Notes: a model not told the origin generated them from the letters alone. A stretch of DNA of 64,000 nucleotides from JADJPO01 sp963724535 (GCA_963724535.1 CAVRVD010000004.1:1-64000), one strand, 5' to 3'. Positions 25,996 through 35,291 are shown, numbered from the stretch's first letter. A program made the numbers and translations.

Positions 25996-26054
25996 CTTGG
26001 GCGCTGTGTGACGTTGCGCCCCCGAGACGGGCGTTACGTCACACAGCGCCCAAG
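25996..26054. repeat. long perfect palindrome between convergent genes
   Basis: cttgggcgctgtgtgacgt (25996-26014) is an exact 19-bp inverted repeat of 26036-26054, and the interior gcgccc/gggcgt extends the stem. It contains the 14-mer gtgacgttgcgccc, also present at 5736-5749. It lies between the permease stop and the convergent glycosidase stop, so it could serve as a bidirectional terminator. Its sequence also marks it as a member of a dispersed repeat family. Confidence 0.75.
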
Positions 26055-26078
26055 CGCTTTGGGTGTGGCGCCGCGCAG

Positions 26079-27785
26079 TCAGTCGGGGAACGGCCACGCT
26101 CCGTCGGCTTCCATCCAGTCGTAGACCTGATCGTGCTCACCCAGTCGCCATCGGCTGGGTGTCGCCGTCCGGGTCCAGTCGAGGGGCTCGGCGAGCGGCT
26201 GCTCGGCGGCAGCCAGCGTGAAGGCGTCCCGGACGGCGTTCGCCACCTGCGGGGTGCGCGAGGCCTCGTCGACCGACACGAACGCCGGGGTTCCGCTGGC
26301 CGCCAGCAGGTGCAGCCACTGCACGCTCTGCCGCCACGGCAGCTCGGCGGTGATCGGGGCGACGTCGGCGTCCACGGCATAGAGTGCGTCGTGCTGGGCC
26401 GCCCGGAAGGCCAGCGCGTTCACCGCCATCCGCCGGGTGCGGTTCCACGAGCGTCCAGAGGCGTCGTCGCCGATCCGTTGTAGCTCGGCGTGCCCGGCGA
26501 CCAGGTGGCCGAAGGCGTTGCAGCCCAGCACCATCGTGGGTCCGCACGCCTCGCGGATCATCCGGTACAGGTCGGTGACCACCTCGGCCGTGGTGCGGGT
26601 GCGGTCGGCGAACGACCAGCCGTCGTCGGTCACCGCCGCCCCCATCTGGAACCCCCACCGGCCGAGAGTGTCCCAGACCGTGAAGTCGTGCTTGACCAGC
26701 TCGTACCCCCAGCCTGCGAAGCGGCGCAGCTGCTCACGGATGCTGTGCTGCACCTCCGGCACGGTCGGGTCCATCGCGCCGCCGCCGCGGGCCAGCCGCC
26801 ACCGGTCCCGGTGTTCGGGCAGCGGGGTCAGCGGGCGGTACCACAGGCCCGGTCGAACGCCCGTGTCCCGCAGCGCCTGAGCCAGCTCACCCATGTGCCC
26901 GTAGCGGCGGTTGCCGATCCACGGACCGTGCCCGAGCCCGCCGGAGGACCAGCCGTCGTCCACCATCAGGTAGGGCCGGTTGCCCGTGTCCGGTGCGCAG
27001 GCCGAGGTGAACCGGGCCAGCGCCAGGATGGAGCGCCGATCCGAGGCCCCCAGCGCGTAGTGCCAGTCGTTCGCCCCGTAGACCGGGTGGTCCGGCATCC
27101 GGGGCGACGGGCTCATCGCTCGACACAGCCGGCGCTGGACGGCGAACGGGGTCTCGCCGTCCTCACCAGCCACCGAGACGACATCGGCGACGTGCAGGGT
27201 GCGTTCGCCCAGATGAACGGGGCTACCGCCGTTGCGCACGTCGGCCCAGAGGGTGACGCCGGCAGAATCGGCGGTCCAGAAACAGAGTGCGTTCGGCCGG
27301 ACGGCGACGCCGTAGCCGTGCGCGCGCTGCACCGTCCCCGAGCCGGTTCCATATCTGGTCGGACCCGTTCCGGTCAGACCCGACCTCGGCCCCGGGGACG
27401 CGGTCAGGAACGACCAGGGCATCGGCCGCTCCGGCTGCTCCGGCCGCCACCCCTGGTCGGCGTACGAGCGCTCCCAGGCGTCGCCCAGGAACAGCTCGAC
27501 ACCGGCGAGATCGCCCCGCCAACGCAGCATGACCCGGCTCACTGGGGCCGGCCCGGCCAGAGCCACCCTCAGCACGTCACGGCTGGACTCGCGATGTACA
27601 CCACAGCGAAGCGCGAGCCGATCGTCGTCCACAGCGATCTCGCGCTGGTTATCGAACGCCCGCACGTGATCGGGCGGGCGCAGCACGTCGACGCCGCCGC
27701 TGTCGGTCACCGGTTCACCGTAGCCGCAGCGAGCGGCCCGCCCATCTGGAACCCGCACCGCCAGCGACCGTGACGTCCCACGCAT
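26079..27785 (-). CDS. clan GH-D (GH27/GH36-like) glycoside hydrolase
   Basis: The protein is about 568 residues from the ATG at 27785; an earlier in-frame ATG exists and no strong ribosome-binding site decides it. An N-terminal beta-sandwich-like part (about 1-220) precedes a TIM-barrel with YGANDWHYALG, PYLMVDDGWSS, RPGLWYRPLTPL, the nucleophile-type motif ELVKHDFTVWD (Asp, about residue 370), and an acid/base-type Asp in RIGDDASGRSW (about 440). This layout fits alpha-galactosidase-like enzymes. It has no signal peptide and sits convergent to an alpha-glucoside-type importer, so it may hydrolyse the imported oligosaccharide inside the cell. The exact sugar is not predictable. Confidence 0.82.
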   Translation of the reverse strand: MRGTSRSLAVRVPDGRAARCGYGEPVTDSGGVDVLRPPDHVRAFDNQREIAVDDDRLALRCGVHRESSRDVLRVALAGPAPVSRVMLRWRGDLAGVELFLGDAWERSYADQGWRPEQPERPMPWSFLTASPGPRSGLTGTGPTRYGTGSGTVQRAHGYGVAVRPNALCFWTADSAGVTLWADVRNGGSPVHLGERTLHVADVVSVAGEDGETPFAVQRRLCRAMSPSPRMPDHPVYGANDWHYALGASDRRSILALARFTSACAPDTGNRPYLMVDDGWSSGGLGHGPWIGNRRYGHMGELAQALRDTGVRPGLWYRPLTPLPEHRDRWRLARGGGAMDPTVPEVQHSIREQLRRFAGWGYELVKHDFTVWDTLGRWGFQMGAAVTDDGWSFADRTRTTAEVVTDLYRMIREACGPTMVLGCNAFGHLVAGHAELQRIGDDASGRSWNRTRRMAVNALAFRAAQHDALYAVDADVAPITAELPWRQSVQWLHLLAASGTPAFVSVDEASRTPQVANAVRDAFTLAAAEQPLAEPLDWTRTATPSRWRLGEHDQVYDWMEADGAWPFPD

Positions 27786-27944
27786 CGGTCGGGCAGCGGG
27801 CGGCCGCTCGGCGCACAGCTGACCGCTGAGCACGCCGTGCCGAATAGGGTGACCGTCCATGACGACCCTCAGGCGTGTTGCTGAAGGCCGCGTTCTCGGG
27901 GGCGTTTGGATCGCGCGACGGCCGCTGCCCAGAAGGAGGTAACG

Positions 27945-29174
27945 ATGACGGACAGCACTCCTCACGACGCAGATGATCCCTCCTCAGTCCCTGATGGAAA
28001 CGACGATCTGCCGGACCAGGGTGAGTCGGTCTCGGCCGGGCCTGCGTCGGCCACGAACACCGTCGACGTCGCCGGCGGGTCAGGCGAGGCGATCCGGAGG
28101 ATCCACGTGGTGGTGGACCCGCGCAGCGCCTGGCGCGTGGGGTGGGTCGGCCTCGTGCTCGTCGCGCTGGCCGCCTTCGGTTGGTTCGTCCTCAGCGACG
28201 GGGGGACGGTGATCTACACACTGATCGTGTCCTGGTTCGCGTCGCTCGCCCTGGAGCCCGCGGTCCGCCGGCTCTCCCAGCGCATGCCCAGGAGTGCAGC
28301 GACGGCGGTGTCGATGGTCGCGGTCGCCGTGTCCTTCGGCCTCTTCCTGCTCGCGTTCGGTCAGCTCTTCGTCGACCAGATGGCCCAGCTGCTGCAGCTG
28401 CTGCCCGACGTGGTTCAGGGAAGTCTGGACTGGGTCAACCGCAGGCTGTCCACCGACTACAGCGTCGAGGACGCGATCGCTGCGCTGAACCTCACCCCGG
28501 AGAAGGTCGCCACGTATGCGAACGAGGTGTTGGGCGGCGTCCTCGGCCTGTTCGGCTCCGTCGTCTCCACGCTGTTCAGCGCCTTCACCTTCGCCCTCCT
28601 CACGTTCTACCTCTCCGCCGACGGGCCGCGTCTGAGGCTGTGGATCGCTCGCCGGATACCCCAGCGGCAGCAGTCGTTCTTCATCGCGGCGTGGGACCTG
28701 ACGACGATCAAGACCGGTGGGTACGTGGCCGCCCGGGTGACCCTGGCTGCGGTCAATGCCGGCTGCAGCGCCATCGTCTTCGCGCTCATCGGGTTGCCGT
28801 CCTGGTTCGCGCTGGGCCTGTGGACCGGTGTGATCGCCCAGTTCATCCCGACCATCGGAACCTACATCTCCATCGCCCTGCCGGTCCTGGTCGGGCTGCT
28901 GAGCCCCCAACCATGGGTCGGCGTTGCCGCGCTGGCCTGGGGAGTGATCTACCAGCAGGTCGAGAACCTCACGCTGGAGCCGCGGATCAGCGCCCGCGCG
29001 GTCAACGTGCACCCGGCCGTCGCGTTCGCCTCGGTGCTGCTCGGTACGTCGCTGTTCGGTGTCGCCGGCGCACTGCTCGCCGTGCCGGTCTCGGCGATGT
29101 TGCTGGCGCTGCTGGAGCTTCAGGTTGCGCCGTACCGGTTGATCCCCGAAGCGAAGTCGGCGGCGCCGACATGA
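27945..29174 (+). CDS. AI-2E family transporter (chromosomal copy)
   Basis: The start is the ATG at 27945, directly behind AAGGAGGT. The protein is 409 residues, with an acidic N-terminal tail of about 65 residues and seven or eight membrane segments. PF01594 hallmarks include SWFASLALEPAVRRLS, NEVLGGVLGLFGSVVSTLFS and FIPTIGTYISIALPVLVG. Members export signals or other small molecules, or act as cation antiporters; the substrate here is unknown. The FUSC-family gene starts 22 bp downstream. A closely similar pair occurs at 57856-60209. Confidence 0.92.
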   Translation: MTDSTPHDADDPSSVPDGNDDLPDQGESVSAGPASATNTVDVAGGSGEAIRRIHVVVDPRSAWRVGWVGLVLVALAAFGWFVLSDGGTVIYTLIVSWFASLALEPAVRRLSQRMPRSAATAVSMVAVAVSFGLFLLAFGQLFVDQMAQLLQLLPDVVQGSLDWVNRRLSTDYSVEDAIAALNLTPEKVATYANEVLGGVLGLFGSVVSTLFSAFTFALLTFYLSADGPRLRLWIARRIPQRQQSFFIAAWDLTTIKTGGYVAARVTLAAVNAGCSAIVFALIGLPSWFALGLWTGVIAQFIPTIGTYISIALPVLVGLLSPQPWVGVAALAWGVIYQQVENLTLEPRISARAVNVHPAVAFASVLLGTSLFGVAGALLAVPVSAMLLALLELQVAPYRLIPEAKSAAPT

Positions 29175-29196
29175 GGACGGCGCCGGTGACGGACGG

Positions 29197-30324
29197 ATGG
29201 GCGCTGTGACACGCGACGGAGGCACAACCGAGCCACAGCGTCGGCGGCGCTGGTTCGCCTCCACCGGAGCGCCACCGGCATGGCGCACCCTGGTCGCCGT
29301 CCTCGTCGGGGCCGCCCTCGCCGCTGCCCTGGGTCTTCTCCTGCATCCTGACCCACGCCCGGCGGTTGCGCTGGCCGTCGTGGCGGGCGGTCTGGTCGCC
29401 GCCGCCGGCGTGAACGCCCCCCGGCGCACAGAGATCCCGTTCGCGGTCGCAACGGCCGGTGTCGTCGTGGCGTTCGAAGCGGTCGCCGTCGCGGTCAGCG
29501 GGAACCCGGTACCGGCCGCCCTGGCCATGGGCCTGGTCGCCGTGTTCACCTCGGTCGGCGCGGGCGCGAGCCGCATCGGTGCCGCGTTCGGCCTGCTCGC
29601 CACGCTCGGCTACGTCCTGACCGTGATCCTGGCGCGCCTGGTGCCGGCGTCGGACTCGCCCGGTTCCGCAGTCCTGGCCGCGACCGGGGCGCTCGTCGGT
29701 GCGGCAGCGGGACTCCTGGTGACTGCGGTCGGTGCCGCCGTGCGCGAACGCATCTCGGAGCCACCCGGCGAAGCTCCGATCGCCTTCCGCCTCCCGTGGC
29801 GCTCGATGTGGCAGTCGATCAGGACATTCGACGAGCATGTCCACGACGGTCTGCGGCGGGCCATTCCGCTGGCTCTGTTCCTGGGCGTCTACGAGCAGAC
29901 CGGAAGCCACAATGTCCTCTGGGCATTCATCGCGGCACTCGTGGTCCTTCTGCCGACGGCCAAGACCCCGTTCCACGCCGCGGCGTCCCGGGTGGTCAGC
30001 ACCGTGGTCGGCGTGGCGATCCTGATCCCCTTGTCGGCGCTGTTGCCAGTCGTTGTACTCGTCGCGGGGGCTGTGCCGCTCACCCTTCTCGGCCTTGCCT
30101 ACAAGCCGAGGTATCCCCTGATGGCGGATGCCGTCCTGGCCATGGGGGCGATCATCCTGGTCGGGGCGCCGGCCGGAGCGATCACGGACTACGCGGCGCT
30201 GCGACTCGTGGACACCGTGGCCGGCGCCGGGATCGCCCTGGGGTTCGCCTACCTCCTGTGGCCGAAGGACCCGCCCGACCAGGGGCCGCAGGGCGCGACC
30301 GAGACCGAGCAGGACGTCCGGTGA
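29197..30324 (+). CDS. FUSC-family membrane protein (chromosomal copy)
   Basis: This protein of about 375 residues has two blocks of membrane helices around a soluble middle. An ALAMGLVAVFTSVGAGAS segment lies in the first block. RTFDEHVHDGLRRAIPLALF and ALVVLLPTAKTPFHAAASRV precede the second block, and GAPAGAITDYAALRLVDTVA is near the end. This matches the fusaric-acid-resistance/aromatic-acid-exporter-like FUSC fold (PF13515). A GTG at 29206 is an alternative start. It forms a two-gene unit with the upstream AI-2E-family gene, and both are duplicated elsewhere in the window. Confidence 0.88.
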   Translation: MGAVTRDGGTTEPQRRRRWFASTGAPPAWRTLVAVLVGAALAAALGLLLHPDPRPAVALAVVAGGLVAAAGVNAPRRTEIPFAVATAGVVVAFEAVAVAVSGNPVPAALAMGLVAVFTSVGAGASRIGAAFGLLATLGYVLTVILARLVPASDSPGSAVLAATGALVGAAAGLLVTAVGAAVRERISEPPGEAPIAFRLPWRSMWQSIRTFDEHVHDGLRRAIPLALFLGVYEQTGSHNVLWAFIAALVVLLPTAKTPFHAAASRVVSTVVGVAILIPLSALLPVVVLVAGAVPLTLLGLAYKPRYPLMADAVLAMGAIILVGAPAGAITDYAALRLVDTVAGAGIALGFAYLLWPKDPPDQGPQGATETEQDVR

Positions 30325-30428
30325 GCCCGAAGCCCCACCGGGCAGTTGGACCCAGCGGTCCGTGGGGGTCGTCGTCAGGGCACCGTCGGTGACATGGAAC
30401 GCGACGATCGTGGTGCAGCGGTCATGGG

Positions 30429-31082
30429 TCAGCGCCGGCGGTCGAGCCAGGCGCGCAACGCCGCAAGCCCGGGTCCCGAGATCTCCTCGAGCAACGCCGG
30501 ACGCCCCATCACAGCCAGGGACAGCGCGACGATCGGTCCCTGCACCACCGAGCCGGGTGCCCCGGACCCGCTTCGGTAGTCGCTGTCGGTGGCCGTCCAG
30601 GTCAGCTCGGGCAGGCCCTTGCCGACGAAACCACGCCGGGCGGCAGGCGTGAGCAGGAAGCCCATCGCCGCCTCCCACGCGGCCGGGTCCCCGTGGTCGC
30701 GGACGCCGAGCGGGATCCGAATGTCCTGCCCGTGCACCAGGACCTCGGCGAGTGCGGCGATCGGTGGCAGCGTCGGCGCGACGAACCGGCTCTTCGCGGC
30801 GCGACGCAGACCGGTGACGATCTCCTCGGTGGGCCAGGCGGCCACCCGGGCGGTGCCGAGCACGTTGGCCCGCGCGAAACGTCCTCGGGCACGGAGCATG
30901 TCGAGGGCGAACCGGGGGAGCACCTGGGACGCCGGGCGATGCGGCAGCACCAGGTGCGCCGCGACCTCACGGACCGTCCACGCACCGCACAGGCTGGGCG
31001 TGGCCCACTGCTCGGGGGTCAGTGTCTGCAGCAGGTCGGCCAGCTGGAGCCGCTCGGCGGCCACCGTGCTCCACAGGTCCAT
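30429..31082 (-). CDS. mycothiol-dependent maleylpyruvate isomerase-family protein
   Basis: This 217-residue protein belongs to the DinB-like MDMPI_N group. Its start, MDLWSTVAAERLQLADLLQT, and TPSLCGAWTVREVAAHLVLP, with the metal-binding His (about residue 43), are typical, as is LAEVLVHGQDIRIPLG with a second His (about 115). Relatives use mycothiol or bind metal; most have no defined substrate. It is transcribed toward the FUSC gene and is divergent from argG. Confidence 0.88.
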   Translation of the reverse strand: MDLWSTVAAERLQLADLLQTLTPEQWATPSLCGAWTVREVAAHLVLPHRPASQVLPRFALDMLRARGRFARANVLGTARVAAWPTEEIVTGLRRAAKSRFVAPTLPPIAALAEVLVHGQDIRIPLGVRDHGDPAAWEAAMGFLLTPAARRGFVGKGLPELTWTATDSDYRSGSGAPGSVVQGPIVALSLAVMGRPALLEEISGPGLAALRAWLDRRR

Positions 31083-31204
31083 GAGAGGGCAGCGTAGACG
31101 TCGCGTCGGCCGGCCGCCGAGGAGTGGCTGCCGGACCGCTACGGATCGGATGCCTGACGCCCCGGCCGGGTCAAGGTCCGTGCCATCGCCAGTAGGGTGA
31201 GTTC

Positions 31205-32623
31205 GTGTCCAAAGTGCTGACCTCCCTGCCCAAGGGCGAGCGGGTCGGGATCGCCTTCTCCGGTGGCCTCGACACCTCCGTCGCCGTCGCCTGGATGCGC
31301 GAGCACGGGGCAGTGCCCTGTGCCTACAGCGCCGACCTCGGCCAGTACGACGAGGACGACATGTCCTCGCTGCCGGACCGGGCCCAGTCCTACGGCGCGG
31401 AGATCGCCCGGCTGGTCGACTGCCGGGCGGCGCTGGTCGAGGAGGGCCTGGCCGCCCTGACCTGCGGCGCCTTCCACATCCGCTCCGCCGGCCGGATCTA
31501 CTTCAACACCACCCCGCTCGGCCGCGCCGTCACCGGCACCCTGCTGGTCCGGGCGATGCGCGAGGACGACGTATCGGTCTGGGGTGACGGGTCGACCTTC
31601 AAGGGCAACGACATCGAACGGTTCTACCGCTACGGCCTGCTGGCCAACCCCGAGCTGCGCATCTACAAGCCGTGGTTGGACCCGGCGTTCGTCTCCGAGC
31701 TGGGCGGGCGCACCGAGATGTCCACCTGGCTGGCCGAGCGGGACCTGCCCTACCGGGCCAGCGTCGAGAAGGCCTACTCCACCGACGCCAACATCTGGGG
31801 GGCCACCCACGAGGCCAAGCGCCTGGAGCACCTGGACTCCTCGATCGAGATCGTCGAACCCATCATGGGCGGGCGGTTCTGGGACGCAGACGTGCGCATC
31901 GAGCCGGAGGAGGTGCTGGTCGAGTTCGTCCAGGGCCGCCCGGTGGCGATCAACGGCGAGCACTTCCCCGACGACGTCGACCTGGTGCACCGGGCCAACG
32001 AGATCGGTGGCCGGCATGGCCTGGGCATGTCCGACCAGATCGAGAACCGGATCATCGAGGCCAAGAGCCGTGGCATCTACGAGGCCCCCGGCATGGCGCT
32101 GCTGTTCATCACCTACGAGCGGCTGCTCAACGCCGTGCACAACGAGGACACCATCGCCAACTACCACGCAGAAGGACGCCGGCTGGGACGCCTTCTCTAC
32201 GAGGGACGTTGGCTCGACCCGCAGGCGCTCATGCTGCGCGAGAGCCTGCAGCGCTGGGTGGGTAGCGCAGTCACCGGTGCGGTCAGGGTGCGGCTGCGCC
32301 GGGGCGAGGACTACTCGATCGTCGACACCACCGGCCCCGAGCTGAGCTACCACCCCGACCGGCTGTCGATGGAGCGTACCGAGGACGCCGCGTTCGGCCC
32401 ATTGGACCGGATCGGGCAGCTCACCATGCGCAACCTCGACATCGCCGACTCGCGGGCCAAGCTCGAGATGTACGCCCGGCAGGGCCAGCTCGGCGCGCAT
32501 GCCCGCCTGGTCGGCGAGGTCGAGGCCGGGGGTGCCGAACCGATCGCCGACATCGGTCGTGAGCTCGGCCAGCCGGACGACGCGCTGGTCGACCGTGCCT
32601 CGTTCGACTTCGGAGCCGACTGA
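31205..32623 (+). CDS. argG: argininosuccinate synthase
   Basis: This 472-residue enzyme, starting at GTG, joins citrulline and aspartate with ATP to make argininosuccinate. The N-type ATP pyrophosphatase P-loop reads IAFSGGLDTSVAVAWM (about residues 16-31). Substrate-binding segments include GDGSTFKGNDIERFYRYG, IYKPWLDPAFVSELGGRTEM and KAYSTDANIWGATHEAKRLE. Length and these motifs place it with the longer E. coli-like type rather than the roughly 400-residue type found in many actinobacterial arg clusters. No other arginine-synthesis gene is adjacent. Confidence 0.95.
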   Translation: MSKVLTSLPKGERVGIAFSGGLDTSVAVAWMREHGAVPCAYSADLGQYDEDDMSSLPDRAQSYGAEIARLVDCRAALVEEGLAALTCGAFHIRSAGRIYFNTTPLGRAVTGTLLVRAMREDDVSVWGDGSTFKGNDIERFYRYGLLANPELRIYKPWLDPAFVSELGGRTEMSTWLAERDLPYRASVEKAYSTDANIWGATHEAKRLEHLDSSIEIVEPIMGGRFWDADVRIEPEEVLVEFVQGRPVAINGEHFPDDVDLVHRANEIGGRHGLGMSDQIENRIIEAKSRGIYEAPGMALLFITYERLLNAVHNEDTIANYHAEGRRLGRLLYEGRWLDPQALMLRESLQRWVGSAVTGAVRVRLRRGEDYSIVDTTGPELSYHPDRLSMERTEDAAFGPLDRIGQLTMRNLDIADSRAKLEMYARQGQLGAHARLVGEVEAGGAEPIADIGRELGQPDDALVDRASFDFGAD

Positions 32624-32676
32624 CCTCCGCCCAGCAGCCCTTCCCCGGGCCAGCCCGCCCGGCTGAGGATTACGCC

Positions 32677-34035
32677 ATGCCCGACCAGCCGCCGTACCGC
32701 GACGTCCTGACCGCCGACGAGGCCCGGGAGCGCGCGTACCGTGCCGCTGGGGCCCTTCTGGCCCGAGCGCTCGAACCCGGCGACCGGGTCGCGTTCGTGG
32801 CCACACCCTCGGTGGACGTGGTGACAGCCGTCCTGGCGGTGTCGACCCTCGGGCTGGTCCCGGTCATGATCAACCCTGCGCTGTTGCGGCACGAGCGCCA
32901 GCTGCTGCTGGACGACGCCGAACCGTCCCTGGTCCTGGACGACGCGGCGCTGGCCGGCCTGCTCGCCGCACCCGCCTCGCGGCGCGCCGCGGCGCAGCCG
33001 GCCGAGGTTCCGTTGGTCCGCCCCATGCACTACACCTCTGGAACCAGCGGCCGACCCAAGGGCGTCTACGGCGGCTTGCTCGATCCGGACCAGGCCCAGG
33101 CCGCAGTTCTCGACGAGCGCGAGGTGTGGGACTTCGCCACCACCGACTCCTACGTCGCCGCCGGGGCCCTCTACCATTCTGCGCCACTGCGTTTCGCACT
33201 CGGCACCCTGTTGGCCGGTGGCGAGATCCGGGTGCTGCCCACGTGGTCCGTGGACGGGTTCGTGGCGGCTGTGCAGCACGGTGCGACCACGACGTTCATC
33301 GCCCCCACGCCGTTGCAGCGACTGTTGAACAGCTTGCGGGAGAACCCGGTCCCCTTCGACCCCGGCGCCTTCCGGCTGCTCGCCCATGCCGGGGCGCCGT
33401 GCCCGGTGCCGGTCAAGGAACGGGCGATCGAGCTGTTCCCGGCCGGGTCGGTGTGGGAGTTCTACGGCTCGACCGAGGGACAGTTCACCGCCTGCCCCAG
33501 CGCCGAGTGGCAGGCTCGACCCGGCACCGTGGGCCGAGCCCGACCGCACCGGCGGCTCCGCGTCGACGCCGACGACCTGATCTGGTGCCGCCCACCGGAG
33601 CATGCTCGGTTCACCTACTGGCGCAACGAGTCCGCCACGGCGGCAGCCTGGAGTGAGAACGCTGACGGCGCCTGGTTCACGGTCGGCGACCTGGGGGTGC
33701 TGGACGAGGACGGCTACCTCTGGATCGAGTCGCGTCGCGAGGACCTGATCATCAGCGGTGGCGTGAACGTCTACCCGGTCGAGGTCGAGCAGGCACTGTC
33801 CCGGATGCCGGCGCTGCGCGAGGTGGCGGTGTTCGGCGTCCCCGACCCGCAGTGGGGTCAACGGGTCTGCGCGGCGGTGGTCGGCGACGTGCGACCGGAG
33901 CAGGTCCAGGCGTTCGCGGCGTCGGTGCTGGCCGGCTACAAGCGCCCGAAGACGGTGTACCCGATGGAGGAGCTGCCGACCTCGAGCAACGGCAAGGTGC
34001 TGCGGCGCCGGTTGACCGACCTGTTCGCGCCGTAG
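32677..34035 (+). CDS. AMP-binding acyl-CoA synthetase/ligase
   Basis: This 452-residue adenylate-forming enzyme is short for the family. It has the phosphate-binding HYTSGTSGRPKGVYGG (about residues 117-132), WEFYGSTEGQF, GDLGVLDEDGYLWIESRRED and a catalytic Lys in TSSNGKVLRRRL near the C-terminus. It activates a carboxylic acid with ATP, probably passing it to CoA. The N-terminal region before the P-loop is compressed. It follows argG by 53 bp in the same direction, but a functional link is not obvious. No carrier protein is adjacent. Confidence 0.88.
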   Translation: MPDQPPYRDVLTADEARERAYRAAGALLARALEPGDRVAFVATPSVDVVTAVLAVSTLGLVPVMINPALLRHERQLLLDDAEPSLVLDDAALAGLLAAPASRRAAAQPAEVPLVRPMHYTSGTSGRPKGVYGGLLDPDQAQAAVLDEREVWDFATTDSYVAAGALYHSAPLRFALGTLLAGGEIRVLPTWSVDGFVAAVQHGATTTFIAPTPLQRLLNSLRENPVPFDPGAFRLLAHAGAPCPVPVKERAIELFPAGSVWEFYGSTEGQFTACPSAEWQARPGTVGRARPHRRLRVDADDLIWCRPPEHARFTYWRNESATAAAWSENADGAWFTVGDLGVLDEDGYLWIESRREDLIISGGVNVYPVEVEQALSRMPALREVAVFGVPDPQWGQRVCAAVVGDVRPEQVQAFAASVLAGYKRPKTVYPMEELPTSSNGKVLRRRLTDLFAP

Positions 34036-34063
34036 CTCCTATTCGGGCCGGGGTGCAGCCGGC

Positions 34064-34672
34064 TCAGCCGGCGTTGCTCGACGCCGGCGACGGCGCGGCC
34101 ATCTTCGACCAGGTCCGCAGCGCATGCTCGACCACGGCGATCAGTGCCTGCTTGGACGACTCCTTGTCCCGGGCGTCGCAGACGATGACCGGGGTGCCCG
34201 GACCCAGCTGCAGTGCCTCCTTGACGGCCTCCGGGGCGTGTGGGAGCTGACCGTCGAAGGCGTTGAGCGCCACGATGAATGGCAGGCCACGGGCCTCGAA
34301 GAAGTCGATCGGCCCGAAGCAGTCCTCCAGGCGTCGGGTGTCCACCAGCACAATCGCTCCGATGGCGCCGCGGACCAGGTCGTCCCACATGAACCAGAAC
34401 CGGTTCTGCCCGGGTGAGCCGAACAGGTAGAGAACCAGTTGATCGTCGATCGAGATCCGGCCGAAGTCCATCGCCACGGTGGTGGTGGTCTTGTTCGGGG
34501 TTGCCGACAGATCGTCGACTCCCGTGCTGGCGGCCGTCATCACGGCCTCGGTGCGCAACGGCACGATCTCGGAGACGGAGCCCACAAAGGTGGTCTTCCC
34601 GGCGCCGAACCCACCCGAGATGACAATCTTGGTGGAGCGGGTCGGACGTACCTCAGAGCCGCTGAAGGCCAC
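34064..34672 (-). CDS. cvnD: conservon GTPase-like protein (CvnD type)
   Basis: This 202-residue protein starts at GTG, overlapping the DUF742 gene by 20 nt. It has a P-loop in KIVISGGFGAGKTTFVGSVS (about residues 15-34), DFGRI and FGSPGQNRFWFMWDDLVRGA (the G3 region, about 98), and VALNAFD (G4-like). It belongs to the Ras-like small ATP/GTP-binding proteins that end conservon operons. With the roadblock protein and sensor kinase it is thought to form a membrane-associated signalling complex resembling eukaryotic G-protein systems. It is the last gene of the operon. Confidence 0.92.
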   Translation of the reverse strand: MAFSGSEVRPTRSTKIVISGGFGAGKTTFVGSVSEIVPLRTEAVMTAASTGVDDLSATPNKTTTTVAMDFGRISIDDQLVLYLFGSPGQNRFWFMWDDLVRGAIGAIVLVDTRRLEDCFGPIDFFEARGLPFIVALNAFDGQLPHAPEAVKEALQLGPGTPVIVCDARDKESSKQALIAVVEHALRTWSKMAAPSPASSNAG

Positions 34673-35276
34673 TGAGCACCCTCCTCAGGAATGCGGGGTC
34701 ACGTTCGTCGCCATCGGCCGCCGAGGTCCTCATGACCTCGACCAGTCCCAGGTCGACCATATCGGCGATGATCACTCGAGCCACCCCGATCGGCACCTTC
34801 AGGCGTACCGCGACCTCCGCCACCGAGACGGTGCCGGTGCACATCTCGATGATGGTGGTGTGCTCGGGGTTGAGCCACGGTCCGGTCGAGGCCTCCTTGC
34901 CGCTGACCGTGGTGCGGACCAGGGCCTCAAGGTCCAGGTCCCGAACCGGTTTGGTGCGTCCCCCCGTTCGGGTGTACGGCCGCACCAAGGACGCTGCGGC
35001 CGCCAGTTCGAGGTCGATCTCGTCGAGGGTGCCCGCCCCCGGGGACCAGGCCTGTGCCTCGGCCTCCTGTCGGGCCTGGACCATCCAGTCCACCCCGTCG
35101 GCCGGCTCAGGCACGGTGACCAGGACGGGCTCGTCGTCGGCCTGCCGTTCCGACGACACACCCTGGCCCCGTTCCCACAGGCGTGAGTCATCGGGGGCGT
35201 TACGCCGTCCCCTACGGACGTGCTGTCCCTCAGCCGAGGGCGGGTCCATCCCACCGAGGCGTTCCTGGTCAGCCAT
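34653..35276 (-). CDS. cvnC: DUF742 protein (CvnC type)
   Basis: This 207-residue protein has a long variable N-terminal part. The conserved DUF742 domain starts at LVRPYTRTGGRTKP (about residue 97) and continues with LEALVRTTVSG, LNPEHTTIIEMC, VSVAEVAVRLKVPIGVARVI and IADMVDLGLVEV, a winged-helix-like fold. It is the third gene of the conservon. It is followed by the GTPase-like gene with a 20-nt overlap and preceded by the roadblock gene by 15 bp. Confidence 0.92.
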   Translation of the reverse strand: MADQERLGGMDPPSAEGQHVRRGRRNAPDDSRLWERGQGVSSERQADDEPVLVTVPEPADGVDWMVQARQEAEAQAWSPGAGTLDEIDLELAAAASLVRPYTRTGGRTKPVRDLDLEALVRTTVSGKEASTGPWLNPEHTTIIEMCTGTVSVAEVAVRLKVPIGVARVIIADMVDLGLVEVMRTSAADGDERDPAFLRRVLSGLQRL

Positions 35277-35291
35277 CTCCTCGCGTCCCCC

